This document shows positions 6,509 through 10,379 of a stretch of 10,379 nt of DNA, in pieces (within the stretch, counting starts at the first letter, position 1; each line of letters opens with the position of its first letter). Source of the stretch: Acetobacteraceae bacterium (GTDB lineage: Bacteria > Pseudomonadota > Alphaproteobacteria > Acetobacterales > Acetobacteraceae); contig JASHVB010000107.1 of assembly GCA_030039695.1 (NCBI GenBank), forward strand, positions 1 through 10,379, written 5' to 3'. A model generated the notes under the pieces. That model saw only the letters and a program-made list of their open reading frames with translations. It made no database searches and had not been told where the DNA came from. The position numbers and the translations under genes are program-made.

Positions 6509-7159
6509 CTGCCGCGCACCCTGCTCCTCGATCTCGATGGCACGCTGGTTGACACGGTCCCGGACCTGGCCGCGGCGTTGAACCGGATGCTGGCGGTGCG
6601 CGGGCTGGCACCGCTCAGCGAGACCGAGACTGCCTCTATGGTCGGCGATGGCGTGGCCAAACTGGTGGAGCGGGCCCTGGTCGCGCGTGGCCGAACAATC
6701 CAGCCGCACGACGTGGCGGAGTACTCGGCCGACTATCTGACCCACGTCGCCGTGAAAAGCGTGTTGTTCCCGGGTGTCACGGAGACGTTGAACGGTCTGG
6801 CCAGCGAAGGCTGGCGACTGGCGGTCTGCACCAACAAGCCGGAGGCCGCGACACGTGCCGTGCTCTCGGCGCTTGGCGTGGCGCCTATGTTCTGCGCGAT
6901 TGGTGCCGGCGACAGTTTCCCGGTGCGCAAGCCCGACCCGGCACATCTGCTGGCGACCTTGCGCACGGCGGGTGGGGCGCCGGATGAGGCGGTGATGGCG
7001 GGCGATCACCGCAACGACGTGTTGGCAGCCCGCGGCGCCGGCGTGCCGTGCGTGTTCTGTCGCTGGGGCTACGGCGTGCCAGCGATGGCCGAAGGCGCCA
7101 CGGCGGTGGCACAGGATTTTTGCGAGTTGGGCGCGATCGTGCGACGGCTGCTAGCATAG
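6509..7159 (+). CDS. gph: HAD-family phosphoglycolate phosphatase-like protein with non-canonical start
   Basis: A HAD hydrolase of the Gph type, which removes phosphate from 2-phosphoglycolate formed by DNA repair. Motif I is DLDGTLVD with the Asp nucleophile, motif II the Thr in VCTNKPEAA, motif III the Lys in VRKPDP, and motif IV GDHRND; the alpha-helical cap lies between motifs I and II. Motif I must be translated, but the frame from the TAA at 6500 up to it contains no ATG, GTG or TTG. GGAG at 6496-6499 points to ATC (6506) or CTG (6509) as the start; CTG gives about 216 aa, a normal family length. The first conventional start, TTG at 6578, would remove the catalytic Asp motif. Either a rare start codon is used, or a single-base change or error has hit the start. 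Divergent from glmU with a roughly 100-bp shared spacer. The family's specificity is broad, so the substrate is inferred. Confidence 0.88.
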   Translation: MPRTLLLDLDGTLVDTVPDLAAALNRMLAVRGLAPLSETETASMVGDGVAKLVERALVARGRTIQPHDVAEYSADYLTHVAVKSVLFPGVTETLNGLASEGWRLAVCTNKPEAATRAVLSALGVAPMFCAIGAGDSFPVRKPDPAHLLATLRTAGGAPDEAVMAGDHRNDVLAARGAGVPCVFCRWGYGVPAMAEGATAVAQDFCELGAIVRRLLA

Positions 7160-7750
7160 CCCTCCGCCTGCATTGCATGGCCCTGGCCAGGGTATCGGCT
7201 GACCCGACCGCGATGAAACCGTTCGGGTGTCGGACGGCAAAGGTCGAGATCCAGCTCTCTTAGGCACCAGGCAGATGACGGCAAGCCCGCCCTGCCGGAA
7301 AGCGGAGGTCAGCCGACTTCACCGAGCCACGAGATCCCCACCCGGACGCAATGCCCATGGTCGCTCCCCCGCAACACCCAGGTATTCTGCTGATCGGGTG
7401 CCGAAGACGAGGCGCCGTCGCCTGGCGCACGTGCGGCGATTGCCGACGACGGAAACGCTGTCTTCGTGTGCGCCGCGTCGGCATCGAACATCGCCACCAA
7501 ACACCGCACGGCCAGCTGTCTGATGTCGTGGCTATCGCGCGCGAGCTGCAGGCTCGGTTGATCCCGCGGGGCCTTGTCGCTTTGCGGCTGCAGATCCCTC
7601 ACCCCCCAGACAGCCCGTGCGCTTTCCGGGCCGACTCGAGGCCCGCGCGACCACATGGTCTTCGCGCCGCTGATGGCAGCGGACATGCTGCGCGTAGCGC
7701 ACCGAAGGCGTTCTGATCGTGACGGCGTCCCGGGTCGTTGCGAAGCGCGG
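7160..7750. other. 590-bp interval without a convincing gene; possible relic
   Basis: This is the space between the converging gph and anti-sigma genes. Open frames exist on both strands because the DNA is GC-rich, but none has a good ribosome site together with a recognisable family. The longest, a 153-codon minus-strand frame (7309-7770), overlaps the end of the anti-sigma gene and has an unusual Arg/Ser/Ala-rich composition. Its last 50 codons and the shifted frame after its stop faintly recall the end of an RND/MacA-type periplasmic adaptor (TAFPSSAIAAR, then NTWVLRG, VRVGIS and SADLRFPAG). That would make it a decayed gene remnant, but the resemblance is weak and by eye. No terminator, RNA gene or repeat stood out. 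Confidence 0.4.
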
Positions 7751-8527
7751 TCAACTACCCGCCGCGGCACGTTCGATGCCGCGCGCGAACTTCATTAGCG
7801 AGGCCGCCTCGCAGTCCGACACGGCATGATACGCAATACCGCTCTGCCGCCACGCCACGACATTGAACCCCTGGCTTCGCGCCGTGCGGAACCCCGTGTT
7901 CGCCGACGCCGGCGCCGCCCAGGCGTACAGGTTCACCACGTGCTTGTCGTGTCGGTACACCACGACCGCAGTCGGGTGGCCGTCGATGTAATCCTCTCGT
8001 CCGCCGACCAGCGGAAAGCCAACGTCCTTCAAGTCTGGCACCGGCGGGGAAACCGGCAGCCGCGCGGACAGCCACGGCTTCACCGTGTGCTGGTCGCTGG
8101 TCGGCACGTCGGTCAGGTGGTCCGCCATCTGCGCGCGAACCTGACTGTCGATCACTCCCTGCAATGTGCCGTCCGCGCTCGACGGACGCCAGCCCAGCAC
8201 CCCGAGGGTCAGCGTGACACCGGTCAGAGCGCCAACCAGCCCGCCACCGACGAACCCCCACGCCGGCACGGCCAACCGGCGCCGCGCCAGCTCGGCGGGC
8301 GGCGCCTCGCGCGGCAGCACGGAGCCGATGCGCGCAGCCAGGCTGGGTGGCGCGCGATGATACGTCAGGCGGGTGCGGAGCGCGGTCCGCATCGCTTCCA
8401 GTTCCTCCAGCTGGGTCGCGCACGCGGCGCAGCGCGTGATGTGCCGCGCCACCAGGAACCGTCGCAGCGGGCCAAGTTCGCGGTCGGACAGCGCCGGCAG
8501 CAGCCGGCGATAGCGGTCACACGCCAT
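7751..8527 (-). CDS. Membrane anti-sigma factor with zinc-binding N-terminal domain
   Basis: A 258-aa single-pass membrane protein expected to sequester the ECF sigma factor encoded just upstream. The cytoplasmic part (1-85) carries the ZAS-type zinc motif H29-x3-C33-x2-C36 (HITRCAAC). A hydrophobic Gly/Leu/Val helix spans about 88-113. The periplasmic part (about 118-258) has VVVYRHDKHVVNLYAW and a final AYHAVSDCEAASLMKFARGI, typical of the sensor domain in this anti-sigma family. The start at 8527 is preferred: GGAGG stands 6 nt upstream, and the gene then overlaps the sigma stop by 11 bp, which supports translational coupling and matched stoichiometry. The single periplasmic-side Cys in SDCEAA could be redox-sensitive, but this is speculative. 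The signal and the release mechanism (proteolysis or zinc/thiol switch) cannot be read from the sequence. Confidence 0.9.
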   Translation of the reverse strand: MACDRYRRLLPALSDRELGPLRRFLVARHITRCAACATQLEELEAMRTALRTRLTYHRAPPSLAARIGSVLPREAPPAELARRRLAVPAWGFVGGGLVGALTGVTLTLGVLGWRPSSADGTLQGVIDSQVRAQMADHLTDVPTSDQHTVKPWLSARLPVSPPVPDLKDVGFPLVGGREDYIDGHPTAVVVYRHDKHVVNLYAWAAPASANTGFRTARSQGFNVVAWRQSGIAYHAVSDCEAASLMKFARGIERAAAGS

Positions 8528-9080
8528 TGGCCGCCTCCGCCTGTTGAGCCCCATCCCACAGCTTGCGCAGCGCCAGACGTGCGCGCGACAGGCGCGACAT
8601 CACTGTTCCGATCGGCACGTCGATGACGGCCGCAATCTCCTTGTAGGCAAGGTCCTCCACTTCGCGGAGCAGCAGCACCTCGCGATACTCAGCCGGCAGG
8701 CGCTGCATCAACCGCGCCAGCGTCTGGCTGTCGATGCGCTCCAGCAACAGTGATTCCGGATCCCGCGGTGCGGTGGCCCAGGCGGTGTCCTCGGTGGCGG
8801 CGGTGTCGTCGGTTGGCGTGTCGGCACGAAACACCAGCCGGCCGCTGCGATTCTCCTTCACCCACGTGATGAAGCTGTTCCGTACGATCGTCAGCAGCCA
8901 CACGCGAATATTGCCTCCACGCCAAGCGTCGAAATACCGGTACGCGCGCAGATAGGCCTCCTGCACCACGTCCTCGGCGTCTGCGCTGTTGCCGGTCAGC
9001 CAGCGCGCCAGGTTGTACGCAGCGTCGAGGTGCGGCATGCATAGCACCTCGAATCGCCGCCGCCGCTCATCGTGAGGCAA
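8517..9080 (-). CDS. ECF-type RNA polymerase sigma factor
   Basis: A group 4 (ECF) sigma factor of 187 aa with the chosen start. Region 2 spans about 10-75: FEVLCMPHLDAAYNLARWLT is region 2.1, DAEDVVQEAYLRAYRYF (34-50) is the core-binding and -10 recognition part, and VWLLTIVRNSFITW follows. Region 4 spans about 125-172, with LPAEYREVLLLREVEDLAYKEI and the recognition helix VPIGTVMSRLSRARLAL. Region 3 is absent, as usual for ECFs. The frame is open to a GTG at 9164 (215 aa), but that start has no ribosome site and lies inside a palindrome with promoter-like elements. TTG at 9080 has AAGGGA 6 nt upstream and puts the N-terminus about 9 residues before region 2.1, the family norm. The start is therefore inferred. 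The gene is co-transcribed with the overlapping anti-sigma gene and divergent from the exported-protein operon it probably controls. Confidence 0.93.
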   Translation of the reverse strand: MPHDERRRRFEVLCMPHLDAAYNLARWLTGNSADAEDVVQEAYLRAYRYFDAWRGGNIRVWLLTIVRNSFITWVKENRSGRLVFRADTPTDDTAATEDTAWATAPRDPESLLLERIDSQTLARLMQRLPAEYREVLLLREVEDLAYKEIAAVIDVPIGTVMSRLSRARLALRKLWDGAQQAEAANGV

Positions 9081-9125
9081 CTTCAATCCCTTGTCGCTGG
9101 CATCGACATGCAAGACCGGGTCGGC

Positions 9126-9140
9126 GGGAATCTTATTCCC
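9126..9140. promoter_or_regulatory. Palindrome GGGAAT-CTT-ATTCCC, possible operator
   Basis: A perfect 6-bp inverted repeat with a 3-bp centre. It uses the same GGAAT half-site as the ATTCC-ACC-GGAAT palindrome at 9158-9170, with centres 31 bp apart, close to three helical turns. It overlaps the putative -10 of the sigma promoter, so a DNA-binding protein there could repress. It might alternatively be only a leader hairpin. Confidence 0.35.
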
Positions 9141-9162
9141 GGCACCCGAAAAATCCCATTCC
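9136..9162 (-). promoter_or_regulatory. Putative ECF promoter for the sigma/anti-sigma operon
   Basis: On the minus strand GGAAT (9162-9158), 16 nt, then CGGGAA (9141-9136). Canonical ECF -35 elements are GGAAC-like with spacers of 15-17 nt, so the layout fits an autoregulated ECF promoter. Transcription would start near 9129, about 50 nt before the preferred TTG start of the sigma gene. The mirror-image partner on the plus strand strengthens the call. Confidence 0.45.
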
Positions 9163-9165
9163 ACC

Positions 9166-9192
9166 GGAATAGCGCGGCGCGAGTTTCGGTAA
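9166..9192 (+). promoter_or_regulatory. Putative ECF promoter for the metallophosphoesterase/cupredoxin operon
   Basis: GGAAT (9166-9170), 16 nt, then CGGTAA (9187-9192). The -35 and spacer are the same as in the promoter facing the other way, and the -10-like hexamer differs at one base (CGGTAA/CGGGAA). Transcription would begin near 9198 and the leader would carry the 9203-9221 hairpin before the gene at 9239. Confidence 0.45.
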
Positions 9193-9202
9193 GAGCGTCA
9201 TC

Positions 9203-9221
9203 GGGGCCGGCGGGCGGCCCC
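9203..9221 (+). promoter_or_regulatory. GC-rich leader hairpin before the metallophosphoesterase gene
   Basis: GGGGCCG (9203-9209), 5-nt loop, CGGCCCC (9215-9221) is a perfect 7-bp all-GC stem. It ends 6 nt before the AGGAG ribosome site (9228-9232). It would be at the very 5' end of the mRNA from the predicted ECF promoter and could stabilise the message or tune initiation. It is too far from the ribosome site to occlude it directly. Confidence 0.4.
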
Positions 9222-9238
9222 GGAAGCAGGAGTGTGGC

Positions 9239-10162
9239 ATGAAAAATGATCCAAGCGGCACCGACCGCCGGTTCTTTCTCAAATGCATGACCTGGACGGG
9301 CAGCGCGGTGGTCTGGAGCATCGCCGGCGGTGTGCCGCGCGGGCGGCTGATCGACAGCGCGGACGCCGCGACTGAAGGCTTCCACTTCGTGCAGATCAGC
9401 GACAGCCATCTCGGCTTCGACAAGGTGGCCAATCCGCACACCACGGACACGTTGAAGGAAGCGTTGAATGACGTGATGGCGCTGTCGCAGCGGCCAGCTT
9501 TCATGATCCACACCGGCGACATCACGCATCTGTCGAAGCCGGTGCAGTTCGATACTGCGCAACAGCTGATGAAAGAGACGAACCTCACCGTTCACACCGT
9601 GCCGGGCGAGCACGACGTCCTGGCGGAGAACGGCAAATCTTATCTGAACCGTTTCGGCAAAGCCACGAAAGGCGACGGCTGGTACAGCTTCGACGCTGGC
9701 GGAGTGCATTTCATCGGCCTGGTCAACGTAGTGGACCAAGCGGACAGCGGCCTCGGCAAGCTCGGCCACGAGCAATTGGAGTGGCTGGAAGACGATGTGG
9801 AGCACCTGTCGGCCAGCACGCCCATCGTGGTGATGGCGCATATTCCGCTATGGATCGTCTACAAGGACTGGGGGTGGGGCACAGCAGATGGCGCGCAGGC
9901 GCTGAGCTACTTGAAGCGTTTCGGCTCGGTGACGGTGCTGAACGGCCACATCCACCAGGTCCTTCAGAAGGTGGAAGGACACGTCGCATTCCACACCGCG
10001 CGGTCTACGGCGTTTCCGCAGCCGGCGCCGGGCACAGCGAACACGCCGGGACCGATGACCGTGCCTCCCGGCGAGTTGCGCCGCTACCTTGGCATCGCCC
10101 AGGTCAGCCTGGTGTCCTCAAACGCGCCGCTGGCACTGGTCGCGACGCCGCTGGGCGGCTGA
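9239..10162 (+). CDS. Tat-exported calcineurin-like metallophosphoesterase
   Basis: A 307-aa binuclear metal phosphoesterase. The N-terminus has a twin-arginine signal (TDRRFFLK, 8-15) followed by a short hydrophobic stretch and a likely AxA-type cleavage near ADAA (41-44), so the folded enzyme should be periplasmic. Metal-binding motifs appear in order: DSH (55-57), GDITH (93-97), GEHD (123-126), VMAHIP (198-203) and NGHIHQ (235-240). The third is normally GNHD; Asn is replaced by Glu here, which changes a metal ligand or leaving-group contact. AGGAG is 6 nt before the ATG. The cupredoxin gene follows after 12 nt, and the sigma/anti-sigma pair is divergent, which suggests an envelope-stress regulon. 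The substrate (phosphodiester, pyrophosphate or phosphomonoester) is unknown. Confidence 0.9.
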   Translation: MKNDPSGTDRRFFLKCMTWTGSAVVWSIAGGVPRGRLIDSADAATEGFHFVQISDSHLGFDKVANPHTTDTLKEALNDVMALSQRPAFMIHTGDITHLSKPVQFDTAQQLMKETNLTVHTVPGEHDVLAENGKSYLNRFGKATKGDGWYSFDAGGVHFIGLVNVVDQADSGLGKLGHEQLEWLEDDVEHLSASTPIVVMAHIPLWIVYKDWGWGTADGAQALSYLKRFGSVTVLNGHIHQVLQKVEGHVAFHTARSTAFPQPAPGTANTPGPMTVPPGELRRYLGIAQVSLVSSNAPLALVATPLGG

Positions 10163-10174
10163 GGGATGGCCAGC

Positions 10175-10379
10175 ATGACGGACTTTGTGCGGCCGGCCTG
10201 CAGGGCCCGGCGAGAGATACTACGCGCCGCGCTCGGTGCGGGTGCCGGCGTGATCGCGACGCTTGCGGTGCGCGCCCCGCGCGCGGCCGATGGCGCAAAT
10301 ATTACCATCCATAGCTTCGCGTTCACGCCGAAAACACTGACGGTGGAGGTGGGCACTACGGTGACCTGGACGAACCAGG
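10175..10379 (+). CDS. Tat-exported cupredoxin-like protein, 5' part, cut by the right edge
   Basis: 68 codons are visible. A twin-arginine motif RAREILR-like segment (ARREILRAAL, 11-20) and an Ala/Gly-rich hydrophobic stretch ending around RAADGA form an export signal. The mature part begins ITIHSFAFTPKTLTVEVGTTVTW, the first strands of a plastocyanin/amicyanin-type blue-copper domain. The copper ligands (His, Cys, His, Met) lie beyond the edge, so metal binding is inferred. The start at 10175 is preferred because GAGGG (10161-10165) is 9 nt upstream; the ATG at 10166 directly abuts that sequence. It forms one operon with the metallophosphoesterase and is a likely target of the neighbouring ECF sigma factor. 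Confidence 0.82.
   Translation, partial: MTDFVRPACRARREILRAALGAGAGVIATLAVRAPRAADGANITIHSFAFTPKTLTVEVGTTVTWTNQ

Noticed and set aside
6578..7159. gph starting at the first conventional start codon (TTG 6578)
   Set aside because: This would delete the HAD motif I with its catalytic Asp, which is plainly encoded in frame just upstream behind a GGAG ribosome site.
7309..7770. 153-codon minus-strand ORF as a real gene
   Set aside because: It overlaps the end of the anti-sigma gene, has no clear ribosome site and an atypical composition, and offers at most a weak relic-like similarity near its end.

Overview
The window is GC-rich DNA (well above 60% by eye) with tightly packed bacterial genes, most likely from an alphaproteobacterium of the Rhodospirillales/Acetobacterales kind. 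Three things point there: the glmS-glmU pair with a divergent HAD phosphatase, an extragenic palindrome built on ATGGCCGGG...CCCGGC-type half-sites, and an ECF sigma factor/zinc-binding anti-sigma pair beside Tat-exported proteins. The lineage is inferred, because no rRNA or other taxonomic marker is present.

Layout. (1) 1-358: the 5' part of an IS200/IS605-type TnpA transposase gene (minus strand, running off the left edge) and a cluster of hairpins. (2) 359-3160: a small catabolic-looking module. A TcuA-like FAD dehydrogenase (minus) is divergent from two adjacent genes that together make a ThDP-dependent 2-oxoacid decarboxylase of the sulfopyruvate/phosphonopyruvate decarboxylase type (plus). 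They are separated by 156 bp that is largely a REP-like double palindrome. (3) 3264-7159: housekeeping genes for UDP-GlcNAc synthesis. glmU and glmS overlap by one base on the minus strand, and a phosphoglycolate-phosphatase-like HAD gene (gph) runs divergently from them. gph has no AUG, GUG or UUG at the position its protein requires. (4) 7160-7750: about 590 bp with no convincing intact gene, perhaps a decayed relic. (5) 7751-10379: an envelope-signalling cluster. An ECF sigma factor and its membrane anti-sigma factor (minus, overlapping) are divergent from a Tat-exported calcineurin-type metallophosphoesterase and a Tat-exported cupredoxin (plus, cut by the right edge).

How the genes work together. 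GlmS makes glucosamine-6-phosphate, and GlmU performs the last two steps to UDP-GlcNAc for peptidoglycan and lipid A. In the sigma cluster the anti-sigma factor should hold the ECF factor at the membrane until an envelope signal releases it. The intergenic region carries two back-to-back promoter-like elements, GGAAT-N16-CGGTAA and GGAAT-N16-CGGGAA, whose -35 elements form one short palindrome. That is the arrangement expected if this sigma factor drives both its own gene and the exported metallophosphoesterase/cupredoxin operon. This predicted two-way ECF switch is the most interesting signal in the window. The TcuA-like/ThDP module suggests oxidation and decarboxylation of a small polycarboxylate or 2-oxo acid, but the substrate cannot be read from the sequence. 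No tRNA, rRNA or CRISPR array was seen.
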